A stretch of DNA of 6,637 nucleotides, from positions 1 to 6,637 of the forward strand of contig JASHQT010000160.1 of assembly GCA_030039005.1 (NCBI GenBank). The letters are read 5' to 3'. Of this stretch, positions 1 to 6,637 are shown one piece after another. The position numbers and the translations under genes were made by a program. The notes beneath the pieces were generated by a model, which was given only the letters and a program-made list of their open reading frames with translations, was not told the origin of the DNA and did not search any database. The stretch comes from Bryobacteraceae bacterium (GTDB taxonomy: Bacteria > Acidobacteriota > Terriglobia > Bryobacterales > Bryobacteraceae). How positions within the stretch are numbered: position 1 is the first letter of the stretch; every line of letters begins with the position of its first letter.

Positions 1-1028
1 TATGGATTCAGAACCTCACCGATTCCCCTGTTCCCATCAAAGGCATTCGAAATGAGCAGTCCCACAATGCCCTGTGGTAAGAGGGCATCTTGCATGTCCT
101 CGTAAGGGATCTTTTGCGTGGCCGGAACCGCGCCCGCGGCGCCGAGCCACCGCAGTGAACGTTGGCTGTACTCTATCGACGGAAGGAGCTGTACTGAACC
201 AGCCGCAAAGCCGATGGCTAAAATCAGAGCGACTACAGCAAGTGGCCTGGGCCAGCCTGGTGAAGCTGGTTCAACCGCGGCATTGAAGACTAGCCACTCA
301 AAGATCCCCGCTGACACCAGAACGAGAACCTGCATAATCACCATATGCAATCCGCCGGCCAGAATCGACATCCCGAGAGCAAGTCCGCCATAGCAAGCGT
401 TCAGTACGGCTTTGGGCGTCTCACTGGCATGCGTTGCCTTGGTGAAGAACAGAAGAATAACCGGTAGCCAGATGGAACTTTCAAGCAAATGCGGCCATCC
501 CAATTCGCCGACGATGCCTCCCAACGAAAAGCAGACTCCTCCAAAGAAGCTTGAAAAATGGCCCAGCCCAAACTCGCGCAGGAGGAGGAACAAGAATGCT
601 CCGGCCAAAAGATGCATTCCCGCCCACCAGCAGTTATATAAGAAAGGGGACATCACGTGGTCGTGATTTAGGGGAAACAGGACCAGGAGCAAATGCAACG
701 GATAAAACACCGCGGTCTGCATTTCACCACAAAAACTGTGGCCGCCGAAGGTATTTGGATCCCAAATCGGCAGCACGCCGTGACGAACGCTGTTAATCCA
801 GTACCGTAGCCACGAATAGGCTTGGTTCACGCCTTCTTCGTTGGTAAGAAGTGAAAACTGATCTGTTAAAAGAATCTTCCAATAAAAAACAATCACGATC
901 GGAACAAACAACATTATCCAACCGATAGTTCTGTTCCGGGCTAGGCTGCCAATGATCGCGTGTTGAATCCGTGACAACCACCTCTCGTTTGAGCCAGTGG
1001 TTTTGTTAGATAGCAGGCTTTGACCCAC
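1..1028 (-). CDS. YfhO-type polytopic membrane protein (GT-C-like), N-terminal part, cut by the left window edge
   Basis: A minus-strand frame is open from the TGA at 1092-1094 to base 1, and its stop lies outside the window. Its translation is strongly membrane-like and reads as the N-terminal third or so of a YfhO-family protein. A first helix (around GWIMLFVPIVIVFYW) is followed by an extracytoplasmic loop containing the hallmark LPIWDPNTFGGHSF, then QTAVFYPLHLLL. Several more helices follow, and a late helix ends in GSVQLLPSIEYSQRS, also typical of the family. YfhO proteins are integral membrane proteins related to GT-C glycosyltransferases and are implicated in glycosylating cell-surface polymers; the substrate here is unknown. 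The start is unresolved: GTG 1028, TTG 977 (preceded by GAGAGG, short spacing) and ATG 914 are all in frame. ATG 914 would drop the basic stretch RIQHAIIGSLARNR ahead of helix 1, so an upstream start is favoured. About 342 residues are visible from GTG 1028. Base composition is more AT-rich than in the neighbours. Confidence 0.82.
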   Translation of the reverse strand, partial: MGQSLLSNKTTGSNERWLSRIQHAIIGSLARNRTIGWIMLFVPIVIVFYWKILLTDQFSLLTNEEGVNQAYSWLRYWINSVRHGVLPIWDPNTFGGHSFCGEMQTAVFYPLHLLLVLFPLNHDHVMSPFLYNCWWAGMHLLAGAFLFLLLREFGLGHFSSFFGGVCFSLGGIVGELGWPHLLESSIWLPVILLFFTKATHASETPKAVLNACYGGLALGMSILAGGLHMVIMQVLVLVSAGIFEWLVFNAAVEPASPGWPRPLAVVALILAIGFAAGSVQLLPSIEYSQRSLRWLGAAGAVPATQKIPYEDMQDALLPQGIVGLLISNAFDGNRGIGEVLNP

Positions 1029-1034
1029 AAATTG

Positions 1035-1063
1035 ATTATGCAATGCGTTGCTAATCGGTACAA
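1035..1063 (-). promoter_or_regulatory. Candidate sigma70-like promoter for the YfhO-type gene
   Basis: On the minus strand TTGTAC (1063-1058) and CATAAT (1040-1035) are separated by exactly 17 bases. The -10 matches consensus at five of six positions; the -35 matches at only three. Transcription would begin near 1028, which would favour the TTG at 977 or ATG at 914 over the GTG at 1028 as start codon. It is AT-richer than the kinase gene upstream, as expected of a promoter, but there is no further support. Confidence 0.3.
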
Positions 1064-1251
1064 TCCGATCAACATCGTGGCCGCCATCACATCAAAGATC
1101 AATGAGCCCCCTTAGCCCGCAAATCAGATCCGCCGCCCTGGTAAACCAGAACCGTTCCTCCCCCGGCAGCGGCTTGTCAAGCACCTGTCCTCTGCGGCAG
1201 GTCGATCGGGCAATACTGATCAGCCTAGGGTTGATCTCATTTTGAGAATCC
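1064..1251. other. Intergenic stretch between the kinase and the YfhO-type gene
   Basis: No convincing gene is visible here. Just past the kinase stop, a small hairpin (TCTCA, three-base loop, TGAGA; 1235-1247) and a second weak dyad (TGATC/GATCA) lie close together. Neither is followed by a T-tract on the minus strand, so a standard intrinsic terminator is not supported. A TTGACA at 1180-1175 (minus) has no matching -10. The size of the gap suggests that the YfhO-type gene is a separate transcription unit. Confidence 0.4.
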
Positions 1252-3264
1252 TTACTGCCGGCTGCGAGAACGCAACAGCTCTTCCACTTTGGCCGGCAAG
1301 GCATCGGGAGGGAACGGCTTGTTGAGGAAACCCGCCGCGCTCGCTGCCGCTCCGCGATCGAGCAGGGCATGGTCTGTGTACCCTGACACGTAGAGCACCG
1401 CCAGGCCCGGCCGCCGGAGCGAAAGCTGTTCGGCCAATTCCGGCCCATTGATCTCCGGCATCACGACATCGGTGACCAGCATGTCGATCGGACCGTCGTG
1501 CCGCTCAGCGAGTTCTAACGCGGCGCGCCCGTTGGCAGCCGACAAGACCTGGTGCCCGGCTTCGCTGAGCAGGTCCTCCGCCAGCAGGCGCAGCGCTGCC
1601 TGATCTTCGACCAACAAAATGGTGGCCATCTCTCGACTCCCGAGCTCCGCCGCCGCGGGAGCCGGCTCCGGGCGAGCAGACTCGGCTGCGGGACAATAAA
1701 TCCGGAACGTGGTGCCGTGCCCGGGTTCGCTGTGTACATCGATCCATCCCTTGTGCTGGACCACGATGCCGTAAACCGTGGAAAGTCCCAGGCCGGTTCC
1801 CGTGCCAGGGTCCTTCGTGGTGAAGAACGGCTCGAAAATATGCGGCTGGATTTCGGGGTCGATGCCCGGCCCGGTGTCGCTGACGGTCAGGCAGCAGTAA
1901 CGGCCCGCCGGACGTATGTTCCCCCCGCCCGCATCTTCCCGCGCGCGCACTACGCTATCGGTCTCGATGCTCAACCGGCCGCCTTTGGGCATGGCGTCGC
2001 GCGCGTTTACCGCCAGGTTCATGATGATTTGCGAAAGCTGCCCGGCATCGGCTTCCACCAGACAGGGCTCATCTTGCGTGCGAACCGAGAGCTGGATATC
2101 CTCGCCCAACAGACGATGCAGGATGTCCTTCATGCCGCGCACCTCCGCGTTCAGATCCAGGATGCGCGGCTGGGTCACCTGCTTGCGGCTGAAGGCCAAC
2201 AGTTGGCCGGTGAGCGCAGCGGCGTGCTCGGCCGCGTGCTGGATCTCACGGAGGGAGCGGCCGATGGGATCTTCAGCTTCCCTCGGGTGCGCGGCGGCGT
2301 CCGGCTTGCGCTGTGCGGCTTCGAACTTCCGCTGCGCGGCTTCGAACTTCCGCTGCGCTACGGTGGCGTAACCCAGGATCACGGTCAGCAGATTGTTGAA
2401 GTCGTGCGCGATCCCGCCCGCCAGCCGTCCAATGGCCTCCATCTTTTGCGAATGCCGCAGTTGTTCCTCCAAGGCTTTGCGTTCGGTGATGTCGGTCGCC
2501 AGCACCAGCCAAGCCGGCTGGGAACCGAAGCGCATTTTGCGGAAGCGCACCTCGGCGAAGAGGGGCGCACCGGACTTTCGGGCGTGGCGCTCTAACAAAG
2601 GCTTCCCGTGATCTTCAGTGCCGCGCCGCGTATCGCCGCTCAGGATCAACTGATCCGCCGTCATCGCCAGGAATTCGGCCTCGCTGTATCCGTAAAGTTC
2701 GATCGCCGCGGCGTTGACCGCCAGAAAACGCCCGCCGTCAAGATCGCGCACCCACATCGGCAGAGGGCTCAGTTGGAATACTTGGCGGTATCGCTGCTCG
2801 GCCTCCGCCAGCTCCGCGGTCCGTTCTTTCACCCGGGCTTCCAGGTCGCGATTGAGGCGCAGCACTTCGTCGTTGGCCGCCTGCAATTGCCGCGGGCTCG
2901 GTAGCGCGATCGCCTTGGGCGCGAGCCATAGCAACAGGATCGCGGTGGGCAGCGACGCCAGCGCCGTCACCGCCTTCACAACGCCTTCCAGCCGGTAGAC
3001 CGGGTGCCAGAGCGTCACGATCCCGAATACGTGAGTGGCTCCGCAGGAAAGAATAAAGACGCCGAATAACGCCGCCATCCAGCGAAAATCGAAGTCCCGC
3101 CGGGCCCGAACCAGGTAAATCAACGTAAAAGGAATTAGAAAATAAGAGAGCGCGATGAGACCGTCGGATGTGACGTGTAACCATAGGATATCGGGCTTCC
3201 AGCCGAAGCAATAGCCATGCGGCATGAAATCCGATTCCAGAAGACGCCGAACGAATTCCAGCAT
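1252..3264 (-). CDS. Hybrid sensor histidine kinase with ethylene-receptor-type membrane domain (EBD-PAS-HisKA-HATPase-REC)
   Basis: This is a 670-residue membrane-bound hybrid kinase. Residues about 15-115 form three transmembrane helices of the ETR1 ethylene-binding type, starting MPHGYCFGW and including [16 protein letters not shown] and [13 protein letters not shown]34, Y41, I71, C74 and H78 match ETR1 D25, Y32, I62, C65 and H69 at identical spacing; C74 and H78 match the Cu(I) ligands. A coiled-coil linker (125-158) leads to a PAS domain (about 160-262). The dimerisation/phosphoacceptor domain has H287 in GIAHDFNN (HPK4-like). The ATPase domain has the N box ([10 protein letters not shown], from N416), the G1 box DTGPGI (463-468) and GTGTGLGL (G2). 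The C-terminal receiver (547-670) has acidic pair E553/D554, phosphoacceptor D599, S627 and K649, so it looks active. All catalytic motifs are intact. No separate DNA-binding response regulator is visible, so the output is unknown. The ATG at 3264 is preceded by GGAGG. The gene follows the STAS gene by 53 bases, probably in one operon. Whether it senses ethylene, copper or another ligand is not shown by sequence. Confidence 0.95.
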   Translation of the reverse strand: MLEFVRRLLESDFMPHGYCFGWKPDILWLHVTSDGLIALSYFLIPFTLIYLVRARRDFDFRWMAALFGVFILSCGATHVFGIVTLWHPVYRLEGVVKAVTALASLPTAILLLWLAPKAIALPSPRQLQAANDEVLRLNRDLEARVKERTAELAEAEQRYRQVFQLSPLPMWVRDLDGGRFLAVNAAAIELYGYSEAEFLAMTADQLILSGDTRRGTEDHGKPLLERHARKSGAPLFAEVRFRKMRFGSQPAWLVLATDITERKALEEQLRHSQKMEAIGRLAGGIAHDFNNLLTVILGYATVAQRKFEAAQRKFEAAQRKPDAAAHPREAEDPIGRSLREIQHAAEHAAALTGQLLAFSRKQVTQPRILDLNAEVRGMKDILHRLLGEDIQLSVRTQDEPCLVEADAGQLSQIIMNLAVNARDAMPKGGRLSIETDSVVRAREDAGGGNIRPAGRYCCLTVSDTGPGIDPEIQPHIFEPFFTTKDPGTGTGLGLSTVYGIVVQHKGWIDVHSEPGHGTTFRIYCPAAESARPEPAPAAAELGSREMATILLVEDQAALRLLAEDLLSEAGHQVLSAANGRAALELAERHDGPIDMLVTDVVMPEINGPELAEQLSLRRPGLAVLYVSGYTDHALLDRGAAASAAGFLNKPFPPDALPAKVEELLRSRSRQ
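2294..2356 (-). repeat. 21-base tandem repeat (two perfect copies plus one diverged) encoding heptads in the kinase dimerisation domain
   Basis: Bases 2315-2335 and 2336-2356 are identical 21-base units, and 2294-2314 is a diverged third copy. On the coding strand they encode [21 protein letters not shown] (residues 304-324), just after the phosphoacceptor helix that starts at H287. The unit is exactly seven codons, so copy-number change would keep both the reading frame and a helical heptad phase. Confidence 0.9.
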
Positions 3265-3268
3265 TGGA

Positions 3269-3273
3269 CCTCC
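3269..3273 (-). promoter_or_regulatory. Ribosome binding site of the kinase gene
   Basis: GGAGG lies four bases upstream of the ATG at 3264 on the minus strand. This supports the first ATG over the in-frame ATG at residue 14 (3225), which opens the MPHG motif. Confidence 0.7.
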
Positions 3274-3317
3274 GGAATTTAGTATCTATCAACCAGCAAT
3301 AGGATTTCTTGTGGAAC

Positions 3318-3689
3318 TCACGGCATGCGGAATATGTTCTCGCCGTAAACTTCCAGAATCGACCAGACGTTAGTGATGCGGAACAGATCCCCGATGCGCG
3401 GGCTAAGATGGATCAGGATCAACCGGCTGCCCGAGGCCTTGGCGGAGACGTACAGGCTCACCACGGTCCCCAGCCCCATGCTGTCCATCTGCACGAGCTC
3501 GGTGAAATCCAGGACGATTTTCTTCGATTGCGGGATCAGCCCCTTGACCTCGTCGCGAAGAATCCCTGTCAGCCCGGCGGTCAGTTTCCCGGTGCAGTGA
3601 ACGATCATGGCATCGCCTTCGGCATAGGTGCGAAGGCTCAAAGCGGGAACCGCCGCGTCGGCCTGGCCTGCTGACATCCCTGCTGACAT
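3318..3689 (-). CDS. STAS-domain protein (anti-sigma factor antagonist-like)
   Basis: A 123-residue soluble protein made of a single STAS domain (about residues 16-120), close to the usual size of SpoIIAA/RsbV-type antagonists. The core runs from IVHCTGKLTAG through KIVLDFTELVQMDSMGLG to SRLILIHLSPRIGDLFRIT. S70 in DSMGLG sits where SpoIIAA/RsbV-type proteins are phosphorylated by their anti-sigma kinase, so phospho-regulation is possible. Family members switch partners with an anti-sigma kinase or act in stressosome-like complexes; no RsbW-like kinase is visible here, so the partner is unknown. The start is set by AAGGAG at 3703-3698, eight bases before the ATG at 3689. A second in-frame ATG arises from a 12-base duplication. 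The gene lies 35 bases after the multicopper oxidase gene and 53 bases before the kinase gene, all co-directional, which suggests co-transcription. Its pairing with this kinase is an inference from position. Confidence 0.9.
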   Translation of the reverse strand: MSAGMSAGQADAAVPALSLRTYAEGDAMIVHCTGKLTAGLTGILRDEVKGLIPQSKKIVLDFTELVQMDSMGLGTVVSLYVSAKASGSRLILIHLSPRIGDLFRITNVWSILEVYGENIFRMP

Positions 3690-3690
3690 C
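3667..3690 (-). repeat. 12-base perfect tandem duplication over the STAS start codon
   Basis: The unit GATGTCAGCAGG occurs twice without a break (3690-3679 and 3678-3667, minus strand). It duplicates the start codon and gives the N-terminus MSAGMSAG. Only the first ATG is at good distance from the AAGGAG site. Confidence 0.85.
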
Positions 3691-3697
3691 GATGACG

Positions 3698-3703
3698 CTC
3701 CTT
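3698..3703 (-). promoter_or_regulatory. Ribosome binding site of the STAS gene
   Basis: AAGGAG on the minus strand with an eight-base spacer to the ATG at 3689. It chooses this ATG over the duplicated one at 3677. Confidence 0.75.
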
Positions 3704-3724
3704 GTGCCCGACATTGTAGCCGAT

Positions 3725-5308
3725 CTATTTTGACGCCGCCGCGATCACCTCATAAGGCCGCATCATTTCGTTGTCCTCGTGTTCCAGCACGTGGCAGTGC
3801 CAGACGTAGCGTCCGGCGTAGCCTTCGAAGCGCACGATGATGCGTGTGACCATCTTGGGATCGGCGCGGACCGTGTCCTTCCACCCCGCTTCCTCGGGGG
3901 CCGGTGGCACCACCGGGCCTGTGTAGCGAACCTCCCCGGTGGCTTGATAAAAGAATGGCTCGAAGCGGCGCCGGTCCAGGATTTGAAAACGCACCAGGTG
4001 CAGATGGATGGGATGCGAATCGTCCGTCGTGTTGATGAAGGTCCAGATCTCGGTGCTGTCGAGCAGGGGATTCTCGGTCACCGGCATGTGCCAGGGCGTG
4101 TTGTTCAGCAGCATCTGCATGGATTCGCCCTTCAGCGTCAATTTTTCGATCAGCGCCAGCGGGCGCGTTTTCACCGCCGCGGATTCCGCCGTTTTCGGCA
4201 CGGGCCGGAGCACGGCGGGGAGCGTACTGGTGTCGGCGCCTTTCGCCTGTCCGACGCGGAACTGCAGCACTTGAAATGCATCGTTCTCAAGCACGATCCG
4301 TTCGCCCGCATGCGAGGCGAAATCGAGGATTAGATCGGCCCGTTCGCCCGGCGCGAGCAGGGATCGTTCCAGTGCCACCGGCGCAGCCAGAAGCCCTTGG
4401 TCCGTTCCAATCTGAATCAGTTTTTGGCCGTTGGAGAGCGACAAGTGGAAGAACCGGCCGTTGGACGCATTCAGCACGCGGAAGCGATACTTGCGCGGCT
4501 CGACGTCGAGGAACGGAAAAGCTTTTCCATTGGCGATCATAACATCGCCGAAAACTTCGGGGACCCAGGGGTGCTCCGGATCGCCCGAATCGGGGTAATC
4601 GAGCTGGCCGTCCTGTTTCAGCAGCCTGTCGCAGATCACGAGCGGGATTTCATACGGCCCTTTCGGCAGATTCAGCCCGTCTTCAAAATCGTCGCGGACA
4701 ATATAAAGTCCGAACAGACCCGCATAAATATTGAGCCGGTTGATGCCCATGGCGTGATCGTGATACCAGAGCGCCGCGGCTTCCTGAGCGTTGGGATAAA
4801 AATACGTTCGCGACTTTCCCGGCACGTACCAATCCTCGGGGAACCCGTCGCTTTCAGGTGGTGCCTTTGCACCGTGGACGTGCACCACGCCGCGCACTTC
4901 GGGCTTATCGGCCTCAGCGCCGTGCAAGGTGTGATCGATCGGTAGGAAATGCTTGGCGGGCAGTTCGTTCGGCCACTCGATCGCGAGCGGATGCCCGCTG
5001 CGGGTTTCGAACGTGGGACCAGGCGAAGAGGCCCCGTAACACCACAAGCGCGTAGCCGGCAGGTCGCGATGCAGTTTGCATTTCACCTCGCGCATCGGCA
5101 CGCGGTAATAGGGAACATTGCCGGGGACCTTGCCGGCTGCTCCGGAGGGCCCGGCGCGCAATCCAACAGGCTTCGCGATCTCCGGAATGGGCAGAGCATC
5201 GACGAACTTGGCGAGCGATTCCGGATGGAGACCCGGCGCCGCGGAAGCTTTACGACCCGTAATCGCCGCCCAGCATGCCGCGTGGCGGACAAAGCTCCTG
5301 CGAGTCAT
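3725..5308 (-). CDS. CotA-like multicopper oxidase (laccase / bilirubin oxidase type), twin-arginine N-terminus
   Basis: A 527-residue three-cupredoxin multicopper oxidase, about the length of Bacillus CotA (about 513). Such enzymes oxidise phenolics, bilirubin or metal ions one electron at a time at a type 1 copper and reduce O2 to water at a trinuclear cluster. All four copper motifs are present: H143-V-H145, H183-D-H185, H432-P-I-H-L-H437, and H504-C-H506 with H510 and M515. The type 1 site is therefore H432, C505, H510 and axial M515. E511 aligns with CotA Glu498 in proton transfer. CotA-like stretches include KLHRDLPATRLW, LPIDHT, VEPRKYRFRVLNAS and GRYVWHCHVLEHED. No methionine-rich insert of the CueO type is seen. 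The N-terminus MTRRSFVRHA is a twin-arginine signal, though its hydrophobic core is short; cleavage near ASA-A (residues 21-24) would give a periplasmic enzyme. The start at ATG 5308 has no clear Shine-Dalgarno, but it is the one that keeps the twin arginines. Substrate is not predictable. Confidence 0.95.
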   Translation of the reverse strand: MTRRSFVRHAACWAAITGRKASAAPGLHPESLAKFVDALPIPEIAKPVGLRAGPSGAAGKVPGNVPYYRVPMREVKCKLHRDLPATRLWCYGASSPGPTFETRSGHPLAIEWPNELPAKHFLPIDHTLHGAEADKPEVRGVVHVHGAKAPPESDGFPEDWYVPGKSRTYFYPNAQEAAALWYHDHAMGINRLNIYAGLFGLYIVRDDFEDGLNLPKGPYEIPLVICDRLLKQDGQLDYPDSGDPEHPWVPEVFGDVMIANGKAFPFLDVEPRKYRFRVLNASNGRFFHLSLSNGQKLIQIGTDQGLLAAPVALERSLLAPGERADLILDFASHAGERIVLENDAFQVLQFRVGQAKGADTSTLPAVLRPVPKTAESAAVKTRPLALIEKLTLKGESMQMLLNNTPWHMPVTENPLLDSTEIWTFINTTDDSHPIHLHLVRFQILDRRRFEPFFYQATGEVRYTGPVVPPAPEEAGWKDTVRADPKMVTRIIVRFEGYAGRYVWHCHVLEHEDNEMMRPYEVIAAASK

Positions 5309-5329
5309 TTATAAAGTGTAGATGGTTTA

Positions 5330-5357
5330 CCGGGCGCGCGAAGGCTCGAACGCCCGG
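5330..5357 (-). terminator. Strong GC hairpin between the phosphoesterase and multicopper oxidase genes
   Basis: Perfect 7-base arms CCGGGCG (5330-5336) and CGCCCGG (5351-5357) enclose a 14-base loop in which CGA and TCG can pair further. It begins 27 bases past the phosphoesterase stop and ends 21 bases before the oxidase ATG. There is no T-run after it on the minus strand, so it may be a weak or factor-assisted terminator, an attenuator, or an mRNA-stabilising stem rather than a classic intrinsic terminator. Confidence 0.45.
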
Positions 5358-5384
5358 CTCCAATACAAGATCGGTATCCTTCGT

Positions 5385-6637
5385 TTACTTGGTGCCGTCC
5401 GCCGCCTTGAGCCACTTCGGCATGCGCTTGGCGATTTGCGGCGAGGCGCTCTGTGACGGATTCGTCGGCTCTCCGCTGGATTCGGAAAGAACGAGCGGCG
5501 TAGTATTGGGAGCCGCGTCGAAATCGAACATGTTGTCCAGCGGCCCGGCGATGGCGTCGAACGAACCTTGAATACGCTCGCCGTTCAGCCAGTTGTCCTC
5601 GATGAAGCGAACGATGGAGCTTTGATCCGTTACCGTATGGTCCACGAAATTCTGCTTGGCGTACGGCGAGATCACCATCATCGGCAGCCGAGGGCCGTAG
5701 CCGCAGCGGCCTTGCGCATGGGTGGTACCGGTCGCGGTGCCGGCAAGCGCCTCATTCGCCGCGCCGCAGGTTCCGTTGCCGGTGACCATGTCGGCCGCGG
5801 TGACGGACTGATTCACCAGCGGCGGCATCACGTGGTCATACCAGCCGTCGGAGTCATCGTAGTTGATGACGATAGCCGTGCTCGCCCAGAATGGCGTGCT
5901 CTGGAGGAAATTGATCACGTGGACGATGAACGTCTGCTCGTCGATCGGATCGGAATACCCCGCATGGCCATCTTCGAATCCGGGAGCCTTCAGATAGCTC
6001 ACCGCCGGCATGTTGCCCGCGCTGACGGCGGTGTAGAAATCGTTGATGTCGTATTGGTGATTCGCCGCGTCTCCCTGCTGGCCGATCATCGCGGTGGACG
6101 TGGGCCGTGCGTGGTTTAGATTCTGCGTCGACTTGTAATATTGGAACGGCTGGTGGTGAGGAATGTAGTCGTCTTTCTTGGTGTTCGTGATCAGCGAAGT
6201 GGTGCTGCGGTTGCAACCGGTCGTGCCGTTGGGATTGGTGACCGTGAGGTCGAAGCCGCCCTCGAAGAATCCCCAGCTCAGGCCCGCGGCATTCAATAAA
6301 TCGCCGATGTTTTTGCCGCTCATGCTGAACGTTTCCCCAGTGGTGGTGGAGCAAACGTCGCCGGCTGGATCGGCGTCGCTGATCACGGTATACCCGCCGC
6401 TTCCGTCTTCGATGATGGAGCCGGTTCCGTTGGTGTTATTGATGGCGCCGTTGAGCTGGCCCGAGACCACGTTGAGCGCGCCGTCGGTGGAAGGTCCGTA
6501 GTTGCTGCCATAAGAGTTGTCGCTCATGGCGTAGTGCTGCGCATAATTCCACATCGCCGTCACCGTGTTGCCGTCGTAGTAGCCCATCACCAGACCGGTT
6601 GTGGATCCTTGCGGAATGTTGCTCGGCGGCGGACCCG
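5385..6637 (-). CDS. Phosphoesterase family protein (phospholipase C / acid phosphatase type), C-terminal part, cut by the right window edge
   Basis: The frame is open to the right edge, giving about 416 visible residues ending at TAA 5385. The start lies outside the window: the in-frame GTG at 6590 is internal, since conserved sequence continues upstream of it (PPPSNIPQGSTTGLVMGYYDG). The family (bacterial phospholipase C and AcpA-like acid phosphatases) hydrolyses phosphoesters, usually outside the cytoplasm. Recognisable stretches are TAMWNYAQHYAMSDNSYGS, GALNVVSGQ, HHQPFQYY, the acidic metal-site-like DDSDGWYDHVMPP (about 5817-5855), GYGPRLPMMVISPYAK (about 5655-5702) and SSIVRFIEDNW (about 5589-5621). 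The usual N-terminal ENRSFDHYFG-like motif and any signal peptide would lie beyond the edge and cannot be checked. The last 40 or so residues are low in conservation and rich in S, P and T. The gene is co-directional with the multicopper oxidase but separated by 76 bases and a strong hairpin, so co-transcription is uncertain. Phosphatase versus lipase activity cannot be decided. Confidence 0.9.
   Translation of the reverse strand, partial: GPPPSNIPQGSTTGLVMGYYDGNTVTAMWNYAQHYAMSDNSYGSNYGPSTDGALNVVSGQLNGAINNTNGTGSIIEDGSGGYTVISDADPAGDVCSTTTGETFSMSGKNIGDLLNAAGLSWGFFEGGFDLTVTNPNGTTGCNRSTTSLITNTKKDDYIPHHQPFQYYKSTQNLNHARPTSTAMIGQQGDAANHQYDINDFYTAVSAGNMPAVSYLKAPGFEDGHAGYSDPIDEQTFIVHVINFLQSTPFWASTAIVINYDDSDGWYDHVMPPLVNQSVTAADMVTGNGTCGAANEALAGTATGTTHAQGRCGYGPRLPMMVISPYAKQNFVDHTVTDQSSIVRFIEDNWLNGERIQGSFDAIAGPLDNMFDFDAAPNTTPLVLSESSGEPTNPSQSASPQIAKRMPKWLKAADGTK

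Noticed and set aside
74..666. Several short plus-strand frames in the left region
   Set aside because: They overlap the YfhO-type gene on the other strand and their translations are low-complexity and arginine-rich with no domain signal.
793..981. A 62-codon minus-strand frame with a GTG start
   Set aside because: It is frame-shifted relative to the hydrophobic YfhO-type frame, which carries recognisable family motifs through the same bases.
1152..1180. Perfect TTGACA -35-like hexamer in the gap before the YfhO-type gene
   Set aside because: The sequence 17 bases downstream is GAACGG, which is not a usable -10.
1092..1448. A 118-codon minus-strand frame spanning the kinase 3' end and the gap
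   Set aside because: Most of it overlaps the receiver domain in another frame, and the part in the gap has no recognisable motif or ribosome binding site.
1552..2595. A 347-codon plus-strand frame opposite the kinase gene
   Set aside because: It is antisense to conserved PAS, HisKA and ATPase sequence. The translation shows no domain, and long antisense frames are common in GC-rich genes.
3779..4333. A 184-codon plus-strand frame opposite the multicopper oxidase
   Set aside because: It is antisense to copper-binding motifs and histidine-rich only because it mirrors that region.
5568..6119. A 183-codon plus-strand frame opposite the phosphoesterase
   Set aside because: Antisense shadow of a conserved gene; no domain and no ribosome binding site.

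Overview
The window looks like chromosomal DNA from a GC-rich soil-type bacterium. The gene mix fits Acidobacteriota: a YfhO-type membrane protein, a PAS/HisKA/receiver hybrid kinase, a CotA-type laccase and a phospholipase C-like phosphoesterase. The phylum is an inference from gene content, not from a marker gene. No mobile element, CRISPR array, tRNA or rRNA is visible. Every gene I can support lies on the minus strand, so the genes run right to left.

Layout in transcription order. At the right edge (5385-6637) is the 3' part of a phosphoesterase / phospholipase C-like gene whose start lies outside the window. A strong GC hairpin (5330-5357) sits in the 76-base gap after it. Then come three closely spaced genes: a CotA-like multicopper oxidase with a twin-arginine N-terminus (3725-5308), a STAS-domain protein (3318-3689, 35-base gap) and a hybrid histidine kinase (1252-3264, 53-base gap). 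After a gap of about 220 bases, the 5' part of a YfhO-type polytopic membrane protein (about 1-1028) runs off the left edge. It is easy to overlook because its stop codon is outside the window.

The most interesting point is the kinase's N-terminus. It is an ethylene-receptor (ETR1-type) transmembrane domain. All five copper/ethylene pocket residues are present (D34, Y41, I71, C74, H78), with exactly the spacing of plant ETR1 (D25, Y32, I62, C65, H69). That fold holds Cu(I) in ETR1, and the kinase lies in a likely operon with an exported copper oxidase. The two may form a copper- or olefin-related sensing and oxidation module, with the STAS protein as a possible partner-switching link. The functional connection is inferred; the residues and gene order are read directly from the sequence. 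The kinase also carries an in-frame tandem heptad repeat inside its dimerisation hairpin, which appears to lengthen that hairpin by three heptads.
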